Translations under genes and position numbers: made by a program
Shown here: piece after piece, positions 25,901 to 34,429 of the stretch
Layout of the letters: every line of letters starts with the position of its first letter
How positions within the stretch are numbered: the stretch's first letter is position 1
Notes under the pieces: generated by a model
Database searches by the model: none
What the model was told of the DNA's origin: nothing
What the model saw: the letters and a program-made list of their open reading frames with translations, nothing else
From: an uncultured Clostridia bacterium
GTDB taxonomy: Bacteria > Bacillota > Clostridia > Christensenellales > Borkfalkiaceae
DNA length: 64,000 bases
Assembly: GCA_947625605.1 (NCBI GenBank)
Contig: CANQOY010000001.1
Coordinates: 124,001 to 188,000, forward strand
Direction of reading: 5' to 3'

Positions 25901-27659
25901 GGGCTTCGGCACGCCGCTCATCGACGGCGAGGACTACGAGAGGGCGGAGTTCTATGAGGAACCGCAGTCCAACTCGATCGCGACCATCGATCTGAGCAAT
26001 GCGGAATTCGTGGGCGCGTACGCGTTCGCATTCAATACCAAACTCACGTCCGTCCATCTGGGCGACGCCATCACCGAGATCGGATCCTACGCCTTCTTCG
26101 GCACGCCCGTCTCCACGGTCAACCTCGATAAGATCGAGACCATCGGCGAGGGCGCCTTCGGGACCATGATCACGGAAGGTTTCTTCATCGACTCCGCGAC
26201 GGGCGAGACGGAGAAGCCCTTCATCTACGGCTTCACGGGCGAGGAAGTGGAGCTTCCCGCCGCGACTGAGATCGGCGCAGACGCCTTCGGCAACGCCCAG
26301 AGGCTGGTGCGCGTCACCCTGAGCGAGGATCCCGTGCACATCGGCGCACGTGCCTTCGCCAACCTCACCACCCTCACCGAGGTCGTCAACCTCGGGCATG
26401 CCGAGGTCATCGGCGCGCAGGCCTTCTTCAACACCTCGCTTAATGGCGTGCTCGACCTCACCGGCGCAAGAGAGATCGGCGACTTCGCGTTCGGCTATCT
26501 CGACTCCTATGTCGATGAGGAAACCGGTCTCACGATCCCCGTACCCGGGACCACTTCGGATACGATCACGGGCGCCACGTTCTCCGAGGACCTTGCAGTG
26601 CTCGGCGAGAATCCCTTCTCGGGCCGCGAGCTTCCGCTCTTCTCGAAGACGGAGCAGATCTTCTTCAACGGCATCTCCGTCGGCACCAAGAACGTCTACA
26701 CCTTTGACGTGAGTGAAAACGTCAAGGTCATCGACGGCGTCCTCTACAAGAGAGTACCCGCGGGCTACACGCTCGTCACCTACCCGCTCGCGTCCAAGGC
26801 CGAAACGTTTGCCGTGGCAGACGGCGTCTATACGTTCTACGGCGTTGACGAAAACGGCAACCAGACCGTTCGGACGGAGGAGGTCGAGGTCGTACGCATT
26901 GCGGCGCGCGCCTTCCAGGGCACCCATGTCGAGCGCGTGGAGTTCCCGCTCTATGTCGGCGCCATCGGCGACATGGCCTTCTACGGCGCGAAAGACCTCA
27001 AAGTGGTCGTCTTTGAGAGCCTGAACGCGCCCATCCTCGAAGAGACCTACGACGAGGACTACATGCTCGTTCCCAACCTTGCCGGGCCCAACGTTTCCTT
27101 TGAGGGAAGAGAGACCCTCGGCATCGTCAAATACCTCATGTGGGGTCCGCTCTTCTTCTTCGGCGCGAACTTCGAGGACCGCATCGGCCTCAACAGCGGC
27201 GACATCGTCATGGTGCGCCCCGTCAACGGCGTGGGGTACGACTCCTTCGTCTATGAGCAGTACTTCGGCAGCACGTTCGACGGCGCCGTGGCCTTTGAGG
27301 ACGTCACGCTTGCGGCGTACAAGGCCATTGCAGCCCTCATCGATGCGGCGGATATCAGCGAAGAGAATGTGGAAGAAGTCGCAGTCTCCGTCCGCGCGGC
27401 CCGCGCCCTGTACGACGCGATCTCTTCGGAAGCGCAGCGCGCGCTCGTCACGAACTATTCTCGTTTGACCTCTGCGGAGAGCATCATCAACTTCCTGTCG
27501 CCCACGATTCCCGTGGGGCCCGACAATCCTCCCGCCGGTCCGACCGAGACGAACGGGGAACACGCAACGGTCATCGCGCTCGGCGTGGTGTGCGGCGTGT
27601 TGGGCGCTCTGCTCATTGCGGGCGGCGTCGTGTTCTTCCTCCGCAGAAAGCGCGGTTGA
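19938..27659 (+). CDS. Giant cell-surface subtilisin-like protease with BspA leucine-rich repeats
   Basis: A 2573-residue exported S8 protease. The signal/anchor region is at residues 8-32. The catalytic triad is intact: Asp221 (VVAVLDTG), His299 (GHGTHVAG), Ser647 (LSGTSMASP), with Asn404 as the oxyanion residue. A PA domain is inserted at about 512-545, as in C5a peptidase/lactocepin proteases. Fn3-like and other beta domains follow, then a BIG2-type Ig domain near 1394-1450. Then about 850 residues of BspA-type leucine-rich repeats (~1515-2355, e.g. LGDAITEIGSYAFFG) follow. A membrane helix and RRKRG (2543-2573) anchor the C-terminus; there is no LPXTG motif. It heads the transporter operon, so supplying peptides is the likely role. 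Confidence 0.88.
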   Translation: MMKPKFTGRKIAICGLSVLMAGSLAAGQLAVLGGSGKEADPTATSTAGVTDVTGRVGVDASQMYDESVVQKLPEGLSGDREISVIVNTTDKTLLKAFTAQSGRYSSFDAFADSAEGGRVAAEISSANEAALGRIRNAGVKFTRGADYDTVMGGFELVVKAKEFEKISAALAGTSASAYISEEYAPSEAQLVTNDVNVYGTGIFDSSASAYDGTGTVVAVLDTGLDYTHSVFDPAVFRTDFDLSRVGMKREDLDGVMGDLVASKETADLTAAKVYVNEKVPYAYDYADHDADVYPHGDGHGTHVAGVILGDNRNSALNLPGDPEIVGVAPKAQVAVMKVFSDVDAGARWSWIVSALEDCVHLGVDVINMSLGAGAGFSEEADEKQAYVYEMVEEAGISLVTAASNDYSSSYNSEKNGNLGLTTNPDTGNVGSPSTFKNSLSVASISGVKTAYLLFENTIMYFTESSDAAAEPKDFVKELFDAIDPSMNELEIEYVTVPGIGRSADYQNIDVNGKIALVCRGSNTFEEKARIAMRNGAIGVIIYNNVSGDIRMTVGNLSKDGKPFPVCSISQDNGEMLSKYTDANGNKTMRPGGKIKISRDQVAGPFMSDFSSWGPTPDLRIKPEITAHGGDILSSVPGQRYDRLSGTSMASPNQAGVTALVRQYVKENAAKFRITAQEGTPEYARAVSAAVYSLLMSTADIAKNTNGLPYSVRKQGSGLANLAEATSSPAFISTFERDDAGLYDGTRYTDEVMDRAKIEVGDDPEKTGVYELKFNINNTSSSALSYDVDAIVMTEGIAETLTYKGDRTVTEEGYPLEGANVSVDTVSGNGSANGNIVTVDAGGTLTVTVYVRLGESDLAYLDQIDQNKNTPVFANGMFVEGYVTLAASNGTTISLNVPFLAFYGNWMQAPMFDLDYFDTDADANDPSFDLSGTPLERTLPDIFATLPIGSLEDDYINYLGSYYFLQDPTSSIISAQREHIALSNDPQSVSGIYGVYAGLLRGAKEMRITITDTVTGEVVWQKVEYNQRKSVQGGSPSLVDVDFDMAEAHLKENTQYVFRLEGVMDYGDGGLDTNLKNTFEFPFMVDSQAPVLTDVEYTVEYDRASRRNRLYARLHVYDNHYSMAMYSGVATKNAPGSQYEYTINNFTRLPTPIYSEFNSTSVVVFELTDYLDEIRNGDRENCFYISLYDYAMNSSSFEISLPDDITMAYFTENDRIVYEKDEAGNAIGTPSITLNPNETYALEPSVYPDGAWRETLQYVSTDETVVRIVDGKLFAVPTDTEANPGTRTASVKLYARADAKREHVLATLDVRVLGPQSNEEGFTYRPFDAPVADSFRLTGYHVDNAFYFAVSSDRDIGMTGDTVNFSANSTSYAVTMYPSEQISVLWDMAAYFPDVTEVTFESANTRVATVNEAGQITAQGEGNTSISVSVRKNGQSTLYNVSVSISVKNPYERNGPYLLGWRGMPDAEGTVTIDPSLGFTEIYEYAFSHYHSVPKDPWDEISEEDPYFSKTWYLGENQHVKKVVIPEGVETIGMYAFAGMEGLEEVVLPSTLNKISAGAFRGCTNLKRINLENVQFIGQDAFAPGIVRDEDDLFAGYTAGVPLEQFAFTDASGNGSIIAIGDRAFQNVRTASKLVLPESAQSIGTQAFANATALVTLSINASTVKFGAGAFENCSLLVSVGNINAAVIPDDLFNGCRNLSSVTLGASVETIGANAFAGTRVARFTVNSGNTHYKTAQGNPAILLSNDGSELTMIAPGATAADATLTLNGVTKVGKSAFANNTVYRTVNLPDVTEVDDYAFRGSAVTSFTFGQLTRIGDYAFAQTNLTSQFATAVLGGDGLQIGAYAFFGAFSQGKIDLTLGNNVAVGDYAFAQNAGLRSVTVGENARLGAGAFVSAHSYEAIESFTVRYSDGTTSLWVKMGYTGTNNLQRVSLGEGAEIGDYAFAYNMGLNQLTLGADARIGNSAFELCTALSSVDLSEAKTIGARAFAGFGTPLIDGEDYERAEFYEEPQSNSIATIDLSNAEFVGAYAFAFNTKLTSVHLGDAITEIGSYAFFGTPVSTVNLDKIETIGEGAFGTMITEGFFIDSATGETEKPFIYGFTGEEVELPAATEIGADAFGNAQRLVRVTLSEDPVHIGARAFANLTTLTEVVNLGHAEVIGAQAFFNTSLNGVLDLTGAREIGDFAFGYLDSYVDEETGLTIPVPGTTSDTITGATFSEDLAVLGENPFSGRELPLFSKTEQIFFNGISVGTKNVYTFDVSENVKVIDGVLYKRVPAGYTLVTYPLASKAETFAVADGVYTFYGVDENGNQTVRTEEVEVVRIAARAFQGTHVERVEFPLYVGAIGDMAFYGAKDLKVVVFESLNAPILEETYDEDYMLVPNLAGPNVSFEGRETLGIVKYLMWGPLFFFGANFEDRIGLNSGDIVMVRPVNGVGYDSFVYEQYFGSTFDGAVAFEDVTLAAYKAIAALIDAADISEENVEEVAVSVRAARALYDAISSEAQRALVTNYSRLTSAESIINFLSPTIPVGPDNPPAGPTETNGEHATVIALGVVCGVLGALLIAGGVVFFLRRKRG

Positions 27660-27679
27660 GATCGGGATAAGGGGAAAAC

Positions 27680-29380
27680 ATGAAAAATCGAACCAAAGCA
27701 ATCATCATTGTGTCCTTGGCGCTGGGGGCGACGCTCTCCCTCGCGGCCTGTACGGTGGGGGCCTCTCCCTACGAGGGATATTCGCGGGAAGAAGGCGGGA
27801 TCGTCAACATCATCTACCATGCCAACGGCGGCTCTTTCGGCAGCCGTGACGGCGTGGAGATCGTAGACAGCTATCCCATCGGCATCGTCTCGCGGGAGGG
27901 GGGAGTCCGCCTTCTCGCACCCGGTGATCCTGCGCGCAACAGCGGCAGCACGGGGACGACCACTTCGGCTTCGAGCGTCCTCTCCCGTCAGGAGTACACG
28001 CAGATCGGCTGGTACACGCAGTGCGAGTACGGCGTCCGCGTAGACGAAGCGACGCAGGAGCCCGTGGATGAGGACGGAAACCTCTGTTCCGCCTCCGGCA
28101 ACGAGCCCGGCAACGTGTATGCGGGCAAGTGGGATTTCAAAAGCGACAAGCTCATGCGCGATATGTGCACGGAGATCCTCGATGAGGACGGAGACCCCAC
28201 GGGGATCTGGGAATTTCATCTCTATGCCGCATGGGCGCCCGTGTTCTCTTACGACTTCTACCGCGAGGCGAGCGACGAAGAGAAGCGCGAAGCGGCCATG
28301 CGCGGCGAGACGATCGGCGACTGGATCGAGTATGCCACCTCGGCCGTGGAGGATGCGTCCAACCGCATCACCATCCCCGCGTGGAACGAAGAGACGGGCG
28401 CGCTCGACATGGGTACCAGTTTCAGCTCGTTTACGGACGCTTCCAACCGCGTCTATACGCTCAGCGCCGTCTATGCCGACAGCGAGAAGAGCGTGCGGTA
28501 CGTCTCCTATGACGACGGGAACGACTTCAACGCCGACGTCATCAACGAGAACGGGCAGTACGATCCCGAGAAGGGGACGGCTTACCTCTCGCACAACGGA
28601 CGGGTGGATGAAGAGAGGGGACTTGCCTACGATACCCGCATCCGCCTGTATACGACATGGCGGGAGGGGCAGTGGTTCCGCATCTCGAAGGCCGAGCAGA
28701 TCGTGTCCCGCCATCCGCTCAACGGGTGTTACGATATCCTCGAAGATCTCGACTTTACAAACTTGGCATGGCCGTTCGGGAACGCCACGAGCATCGACTC
28801 TTCCAACATGTTCCGCGGCAAGTTCTTGGGCAACGGGAACGTCATCCGCGGGATCGTCACCACGCAGAGCAGCACGGACCAGATTTACAGCGGCGGCGTA
28901 TTCGCCGCATTGGCGGAGACTGCCGAGATCAGGGACGTCACCTTTGAGGACGTCAGATACAACCTCACGGCGGGCACCACGCGTACGGGCGGCTCCTACG
29001 GCCTCTTCGCGGGCATGCTGAACGAACGCGCCACGGTGGAGGACGTCACCGTCTCCGGGGTGTTCACCATCGGCGGCGGAATGGGCAACTTCTATCTCTG
29101 GAACACGCCCGCGGGCATGGAGCTCAACCGCACGACGGAGGACGGCACGGAGATCTTCCGCTACGGTCTCGGCCTGATCAGCGGGAACGGCGTGAACAAG
29201 GGGATCTCCTCGGCAAACATTTCCGTCGCGCGCGACTACATGGATTCGGGCGAACGCAACGACGACGCCGACCATACGCCCAAGCTCGCCTATACCTTTG
29301 AGGTCTGGGCGGATGATGAGGATGTCGTGCATCTCCGCGTGCTGCCCAAGGATGAATATGTATTCAAACCTGCGGAATGA
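27680..29380 (+). CDS. Lipoprotein of the protease-peptide transporter operon, unknown function
   Basis: A 566-residue predicted lipoprotein with lipobox LAAC at about residues 22-25. An early VNIIYHANGGSFG segment resembles the start of an InlB B-repeat (Listeria-Bacteroides repeat), and two more stretches end in an LYAAW or LYTTW strand typical of that fold (near residues 183 and 325). The last third has a GLUG-like beta-helix pattern (YDILEDLDFTNLAWPFG, MFRGKFLGNGNVIRGI). It starts 21 bases after the protease stop with a GGGGAAAA spacer, so it is cotranscribed. It may help substrate capture at the cell surface; this is inference. Confidence 0.65.
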   Translation: MKNRTKAIIIVSLALGATLSLAACTVGASPYEGYSREEGGIVNIIYHANGGSFGSRDGVEIVDSYPIGIVSREGGVRLLAPGDPARNSGSTGTTTSASSVLSRQEYTQIGWYTQCEYGVRVDEATQEPVDEDGNLCSASGNEPGNVYAGKWDFKSDKLMRDMCTEILDEDGDPTGIWEFHLYAAWAPVFSYDFYREASDEEKREAAMRGETIGDWIEYATSAVEDASNRITIPAWNEETGALDMGTSFSSFTDASNRVYTLSAVYADSEKSVRYVSYDDGNDFNADVINENGQYDPEKGTAYLSHNGRVDEERGLAYDTRIRLYTTWREGQWFRISKAEQIVSRHPLNGCYDILEDLDFTNLAWPFGNATSIDSSNMFRGKFLGNGNVIRGIVTTQSSTDQIYSGGVFAALAETAEIRDVTFEDVRYNLTAGTTRTGGSYGLFAGMLNERATVEDVTVSGVFTIGGGMGNFYLWNTPAGMELNRTTEDGTEIFRYGLGLISGNGVNKGISSANISVARDYMDSGERNDDADHTPKLAYTFEVWADDEDVVHLRVLPKDEYVFKPAE

Positions 29381-29432
29381 CCCGTAAGATAAAACAGAAA
29401 TCAAAACAGGAAATAAAAACGGAGGAACAGAT

Positions 29433-32252
29433 ATGAAAAGCAAGAAAGCAGTTCGCATCGTTGCGGCAACGCTCAGCGTTGTGATCGCGTCGGGGACCTT
29501 CATGGCGCTCGCGGCCTGCGGAAACAAGAAGACGGACACGCTCATCATCATGTCCGAGGAACTCAACGGTCTGTACAATCCCTTCTATTCGACGGCCGGC
29601 ACCGATATGGACGTCGTGGGGCAGACGCAGATCAGCATGCTCGCTTCCGACAGCGAGGGCGGCGTCGCGTGCGGAAAGGACGAGGCGGTCGCCGTGCTCG
29701 ACTACGAGGTGATCACGACGGGTACGGGCGATAACGCCGTCTCCGAATACTACTTCGTTCTCAAAAACGGGCTCCAATTCTCGGACGGCACGCCCCTCAC
29801 CATGAACGACGTCCTCTTCAACATGTACGTCTATCTCGATCCCACATATGCGGGTTCGACGACGATGTATTCCACGAATATCCAAGGGTTGCAGACCTAT
29901 CGCAGCCAGAGCTATCAGCCCGACAACGGCGACAGCTCGCAGGCGGATGAACAGCTCGACAACTCCGCGAGAACGCGCGCGACCAACCGCAGAAGAGAGC
30001 TCACGGATATCTTCAAGGAATTCAACGAGGGCACTTCGGAGTCGCCCTCCTACGAGGCCTCGATCGAGGACATGCGCGGGGCCATTGCCGCGCGGACGCC
30101 TTCGTCCTCCTACATGAGCGCCATCGCGCCCCACGGCGACATCTCCGTGGAGGAGGCGCGCGCCCAGCTCCTCGCCGACTACAACTACTTCGTCGGCGAA
30201 AAGACCACGCTCAAAAACAACAAGCCCTCCTTTGCGGACGACGTGACGGAGCGCGGCAGATTCTACAACGAGCTCCTCTCCGACTACAACACGGCGCGTT
30301 CGGCCTATTTGGAGGAACCCTATAAGTCCTCGCCCGTGCCTTTCGACGAGATCCTCTCCTTCATGTACATGGAAGGTTATGCCACCATCGACTACAACCG
30401 CGGGACAGACGGCACTTACGATAAGAACAGCATCAAAGACGTCGTCCGCAATTACAGCGGCATCACCACGATGGAGGAAGCCATCGCCTACGTTTGGAGC
30501 GACAAGGTGAACACCGCGTTCGATCAGATCGTCGAGTACTGGGTCTCCGGTTCGGACGCGCTCAACGAGTACATCAGCCGCGCGAAGGACGTCTGCCTCC
30601 ACGAGGAACTCGGCGAAGACGACACGCTTCCCTACCCGAACATCACGGGCATCCGCTCCCTCGGCCACATGCCCGCAGGGGAGACGCTTGCGAGCAATAA
30701 GATCACCGTCAACGGCACGGAGTACACCATCGCGACCGAGCACAATGACGACGGCACGCCCAAGAATCCGGGCGAACACGATGTGCTGCGCATCCGCGTC
30801 AACGGGATCGACCCCAAGGCCATCTGGAACTTCGGTTTCTCCATCGCGCCCTATCATTACTATTCCGATCCCGATAAATATCCGATGAATATCGAGAAGA
30901 ACCAATTCGGCGTGGAATGGGCCTCCTTCGACTTCCAGACGAACGTGCTTCAAGGCACGACGTCCGCAAAATTCGGCGGCGGCGGCGTGAGCAAGAACAG
31001 AGTGCCCATGGGCGCAGGCCCCTACGTTGCGACCAACGAGCGGAATGAAGATTACCCCGGCGCAAACGAATTTTTCAGCAACAACTTCGTCTACTACAAG
31101 GCAAACGAATACTTCTTCGCGAACGTCGCGGCGAGCGAAAAGACGGAGAGCCTGCACCCCGCGCTCATCAAGAAGATGCGCTATCAGGTCGTCTCCTCCT
31201 ACAACGCGCTCGCACAGCTCGAAAGCGGCGCCGTTCACTTCGTCGAACCGCAGTTCACCGATGAGAACTCCAAGCAGATCGAGAGGATGAAGTCCAAGGG
31301 ATTCGACTCCGTGGACAGCTGGAATCTCGGCTACGGCTATATCGGCATCAATGCGGGCAAGATCAAGAAGCTCAACCTGAGAAAGGCCATCATGGCGGCC
31401 ATGGATACCACGCTTGCGCTCGACTACTATCAGTCCGGTACCGTCTGCAACATCTACTGGCCGATGTCCCTCGTCAGCTGGGCTTACCCGAGATCGTCCG
31501 GCCAGGAGTTCGATCCCAACAATCCTACCGCCGGCGCCGTGACGAACAACGGGCACGACTACACGATGTTCCCCAACTACGGCAACTCCGAAGCACAGAA
31601 CGCGCGTGAGGACGAAGAGGCAAAGGCCCGCATCCTGACCTATATGAACGATGGTGGTTACAGCCAGAGCGACCTCAAAGTGACTTTCACCATCGCGGGC
31701 TCCAACCTCACCGAGCACCCCTGCTATGCGGTATTCAAGCACGCAATGGATCTTCTGAACGCCTGCGGCTGGCAGGTCGAAGTCATCCCCGATACCAACG
31801 CGCTCACCAAGCTCGCAACGGGTTCCCTTGCGGTCTGGGCGGCAGCATGGGGCTCCACGATCGACCCCGATATGTATCAGGTCTATCACAAGAACTCCAC
31901 GGCGACCTCCGTCTATGCGTGGGGCTACCGCGAGATCAAGGCGCAGCCCGGGCTCTATCCGCAGGAGACCACCACGCTGAACGCCCTCTCCGATCTGATC
32001 GACGACGCCCGCGAGATCGACAGCTCCACCGCCGAAGGCAAGACGCGGCGCGCCGATCTTTACAGGCAGGCCATGAACAAGGTCCTCGACCTCGCTGTCG
32101 AGCTCCCCGTCTACCAGAGAAAGATGCTCTACGCTTTCAATACCAAGGTCATCGACCGCTCGACCTTCCCCAAGGATGAATCGGGCAATATCCTCATCAA
32201 CGCGTATTCTTCGCCGCTTTCGAGGATCTGGGAACTCGATTTCGTTCACTGA
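29433..32252 (+). CDS. Oligopeptide ABC transporter substrate-binding lipoprotein (enlarged)
   Basis: A 939-residue family 5 extracellular solute-binding protein, lipobox LAAC near residue 29. Recognisable family motifs are FSDGTPLTMNDVLFNMYVYLDP (~115-137), MGAGPYVATNERNEDY (~526), LNLRKAIMAAMDTTLALDYY (~645) and a C-terminal lobe with VWAAAWGSTIDPDMYQVYH. Between the second and third elements about 290 extra residues are inserted, making it nearly twice the usual 500-600 residues; the insert is rich in Asp, Ser and Tyr. It binds peptides for the permease and ATPases encoded next. Confidence 0.85.
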   Translation: MKSKKAVRIVAATLSVVIASGTFMALAACGNKKTDTLIIMSEELNGLYNPFYSTAGTDMDVVGQTQISMLASDSEGGVACGKDEAVAVLDYEVITTGTGDNAVSEYYFVLKNGLQFSDGTPLTMNDVLFNMYVYLDPTYAGSTTMYSTNIQGLQTYRSQSYQPDNGDSSQADEQLDNSARTRATNRRRELTDIFKEFNEGTSESPSYEASIEDMRGAIAARTPSSSYMSAIAPHGDISVEEARAQLLADYNYFVGEKTTLKNNKPSFADDVTERGRFYNELLSDYNTARSAYLEEPYKSSPVPFDEILSFMYMEGYATIDYNRGTDGTYDKNSIKDVVRNYSGITTMEEAIAYVWSDKVNTAFDQIVEYWVSGSDALNEYISRAKDVCLHEELGEDDTLPYPNITGIRSLGHMPAGETLASNKITVNGTEYTIATEHNDDGTPKNPGEHDVLRIRVNGIDPKAIWNFGFSIAPYHYYSDPDKYPMNIEKNQFGVEWASFDFQTNVLQGTTSAKFGGGGVSKNRVPMGAGPYVATNERNEDYPGANEFFSNNFVYYKANEYFFANVAASEKTESLHPALIKKMRYQVVSSYNALAQLESGAVHFVEPQFTDENSKQIERMKSKGFDSVDSWNLGYGYIGINAGKIKKLNLRKAIMAAMDTTLALDYYQSGTVCNIYWPMSLVSWAYPRSSGQEFDPNNPTAGAVTNNGHDYTMFPNYGNSEAQNAREDEEAKARILTYMNDGGYSQSDLKVTFTIAGSNLTEHPCYAVFKHAMDLLNACGWQVEVIPDTNALTKLATGSLAVWAAAWGSTIDPDMYQVYHKNSTATSVYAWGYREIKAQPGLYPQETTTLNALSDLIDDAREIDSSTAEGKTRRADLYRQAMNKVLDLAVELPVYQRKMLYAFNTKVIDRSTFPKDESGNILINAYSSPLSRIWELDFVH

Positions 32253-32269
32253 TCATAAAAATGCGCACA

Positions 32270-32295
32270 GGCTTCCCCAAACCCATGGGGAAGCC
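32270..32295 (+). other. Intra-operon hairpin between binding protein and permease genes
   Basis: GGCTTCCCC / GGGGAAGCC (32270-32278, 32287-32295) with an 8-base loop and only a short later T-run. Such hairpins after binding-protein genes often stabilise that mRNA or partly terminate, giving more binding protein than permease. Confidence 0.55.
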
Positions 32296-32345
32296 CCTCG
32301 GGCGCTTTTGGGTAACAAACACACAAATACCATTCGGAGCAATCT

Positions 32346-33320
32346 ATGCTGAAATACATCCTCAAACGACTGGGGCTTGCCATTCTCATTCTGCTCGGCG
32401 TCTCCCTCATCATCTATATCCTCGTGCGCCTCATGCCCGTGGACTTCGTCGAGGGAAAGATCGCCGCAATGAGTCAGAGCGGCAATATTCCGCAGGACAC
32501 GATCGACGCCATGTACAAGATGTACGGCCTTGAAGACAGCAGCTTTCTCGGCATCCTGAAAGGGTACGGCTCGTGGCTGCTCTCCCTCGTGCAGTTCGAT
32601 CTCGGGAAGAGCTTCTATTACGGCGAGGACGTGCTCAACGTCATCGTTGACAACATGGGCGTTTCCTTCATCATCGCCTTCATCGGGATCATCTTCGAAT
32701 ACATGATCGCGATCCCGCTCGGCGTGACTGCGGCGACCCACCAATATTCCATGCGCGACTATGTGGTCACCATCATCGTCATGATCGGCATCTCGCTGCC
32801 CTCCTTCTTCTTCGGGCGGCTCTTGCAGATCGTGTTCGTGGGGCAGCTCGGCTGGTTCCCGCAGAGCGGCCTCATGTCGGGCGGTACGTTCAATTTTGGC
32901 GACTACCTATGGCACCTCGTCTTGCCTCTCGTCACGCTGGTGTTCCTCAGCATCGGCGGGACGATGCGGTATACGCGCACCAATATGCTCGAAGTTTTGA
33001 GCTCCGACTATATCCGCACGGCGCGCGCGAAGGGCCTCTCGGAACGCAAGGTCATCTACAAACATGCCTTCCGCAATACGCTCATTCCCATCGTCACCAT
33101 GCTGGCGGGCGTACTTCCCTCGCTGTTCTCGGGCGCGATGATCACCGAGCAGGTCTTTGACCTCCCCGGTATCGGTAACGTGGCCCTCAAAGCGATGCAG
33201 GCGGCGGATATCCCTTTCATCATGGGGTATAACATGTTCCTCGCTTTCCTGAGCGTCATCGGCGTCTTGCTCACCGACTTGATGTACGCCGTCGTTGACC
33301 CGCGCGTCAAGCTGTATTGA
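32346..33320 (+). CDS. Oligopeptide ABC transporter permease, OppB type
   Basis: A 324-residue membrane protein with six predicted helices and the binding-protein-dependent permease (EAA) loop AKGLSERKVIYKHAFRNTLIPI near residues 228-250, which contacts the ATPase. The N-terminus (LGLAILILLGVSLIIYILVRLMPVD) is typical of OppB/DppB. It forms the pore with the next protein. The stop overlaps the region just before the OppC start. Confidence 0.92.
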   Translation: MLKYILKRLGLAILILLGVSLIIYILVRLMPVDFVEGKIAAMSQSGNIPQDTIDAMYKMYGLEDSSFLGILKGYGSWLLSLVQFDLGKSFYYGEDVLNVIVDNMGVSFIIAFIGIIFEYMIAIPLGVTAATHQYSMRDYVVTIIVMIGISLPSFFFGRLLQIVFVGQLGWFPQSGLMSGGTFNFGDYLWHLVLPLVTLVFLSIGGTMRYTRTNMLEVLSSDYIRTARAKGLSERKVIYKHAFRNTLIPIVTMLAGVLPSLFSGAMITEQVFDLPGIGNVALKAMQAADIPFIMGYNMFLAFLSVIGVLLTDLMYAVVDPRVKLY

Positions 33321-33334
33321 GGAGGGAGATCGGC

Positions 33335-34426
33335 ATGGACGAACAGAAGAATTTTGAAAATCCCGAACTTGACCCCGTCGGAACGGAGATGGGGGACGAG
33401 GCGGCCGTGCTTGCCGCACAAGACGAGGACAACGCGCTCGATAAGAACGTGCGCCTGCTCTCGCCCGCGCGCATGGTGCTCAGGCGCTTCTTCCGCTCCA
33501 AGCTCTCCGTCGTCGGTCTCGTGATGATCGTCGCCCTCATCCTCTTCTCATGGCTCGGCCCCGTCGTGTATCACGCATGGGGGGAGACGGAGGAGGACCG
33601 CAGCGGCAAGACGGAGTACAATTCCGTCAAGGTCACCGTCATTGACGATGAGACGGGAGAGGAATATTACTTTTGGCAGACGACGGAGACGGAGCGTCAG
33701 GTCAATCTGAAAGCGCCGCCCTCTGCCGACCACATTCTCGGCACCGACCAGACGGGCATGGACGTATTCACCCGCCTCATGTACGGCGGGCGGATCTCGC
33801 TCTCCATCAGCTTCCTCGCGGTGTTTGCCATCACCATCCTCGGCGTGATCTTCGGCGGGCTTGCGGGCTATTTCGGCGGCAAGGTCGATGAAGTCATCAT
33901 GCGTATCTGCGATATCCTCATGTGCCTTCCCGGGCTGCCGCTCATGCTCATCATCGGCACCCTGTTCGACTCATGGGGCATAGACTCGCAATACCGCATC
34001 TATCTGTTGATGCTGTTCCTTACCTTCATCTCGTGGACGGGGACGGCGCGGCTCGTGCGCGGGCAGATCCTGTTCCTGCGCGAGCAGGAATACATGGTGG
34101 CGGCGGAGGCCATGGGCTTCTCCACATCCCGCCGCATCTTCAAGCACCTCATCCCCAACGTGCTCCCGCAGCTCATCGTCTCGATGACGCTCTCGCTGGG
34201 CAGCATGATCCTCTATGAGGCCTCGCTCTCCTACCTCAACCTCGGCGTCAAGGCGCCGTACGCGGCATGGGGCACGATGATCAACGCCGCGAGCGATCCC
34301 TCCATCCTCAACGGTTACTTCAACATTTGGGGGCCTCCCGGCTTCTGCATCATTCTCGCCGTGCTGGGCTTCAACTTCATCGGAGACGGTCTCCGAGACG
34401 CGCTCGATCCCAAGGCGAGGAGGTAA
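33335..34426 (+). CDS. Oligopeptide ABC transporter permease, OppC type
   Basis: A 363-residue permease. An N-terminal cytoplasmic segment of ~45 residues precedes the first helix (SVVGLVMIVALILFSWLGPVV), and an extracellular loop of ~70 residues follows. Then comes the conserved HILGTDQTGMDVFTRLMYGGRISL and the EAA loop AAEAMGFSTSRRIFKHLIPN. The ATG at 33335 is used because AGGAGGGAG sits just upstream; the longer frame starts inside the previous stop codon. The acidic N-terminal tail (DEAAVLAAQDEDNALDK) is longer than usual. Confidence 0.9.
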   Translation: MDEQKNFENPELDPVGTEMGDEAAVLAAQDEDNALDKNVRLLSPARMVLRRFFRSKLSVVGLVMIVALILFSWLGPVVYHAWGETEEDRSGKTEYNSVKVTVIDDETGEEYYFWQTTETERQVNLKAPPSADHILGTDQTGMDVFTRLMYGGRISLSISFLAVFAITILGVIFGGLAGYFGGKVDEVIMRICDILMCLPGLPLMLIIGTLFDSWGIDSQYRIYLLMLFLTFISWTGTARLVRGQILFLREQEYMVAAEAMGFSTSRRIFKHLIPNVLPQLIVSMTLSLGSMILYEASLSYLNLGVKAPYAAWGTMINAASDPSILNGYFNIWGPPGFCIILAVLGFNFIGDGLRDALDPKARR

Positions 34427-34429
34427 GAT

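Noticed and set aside
19773..27701. A 2642-codon open frame on the minus strand opposite the giant protease
   Set aside because: It is a mirror of GC-rich codon usage in the real gene; no ribosome site, no recognisable domains, low-complexity basic/His-rich product. The plus frame has a full subtilase with intact triad.
27455..32249. Two long minus-strand frames opposite the lipoprotein and peptide-binding genes
   Set aside because: Antisense shadows without start signals; plus-strand genes have lipoboxes and family motifs.
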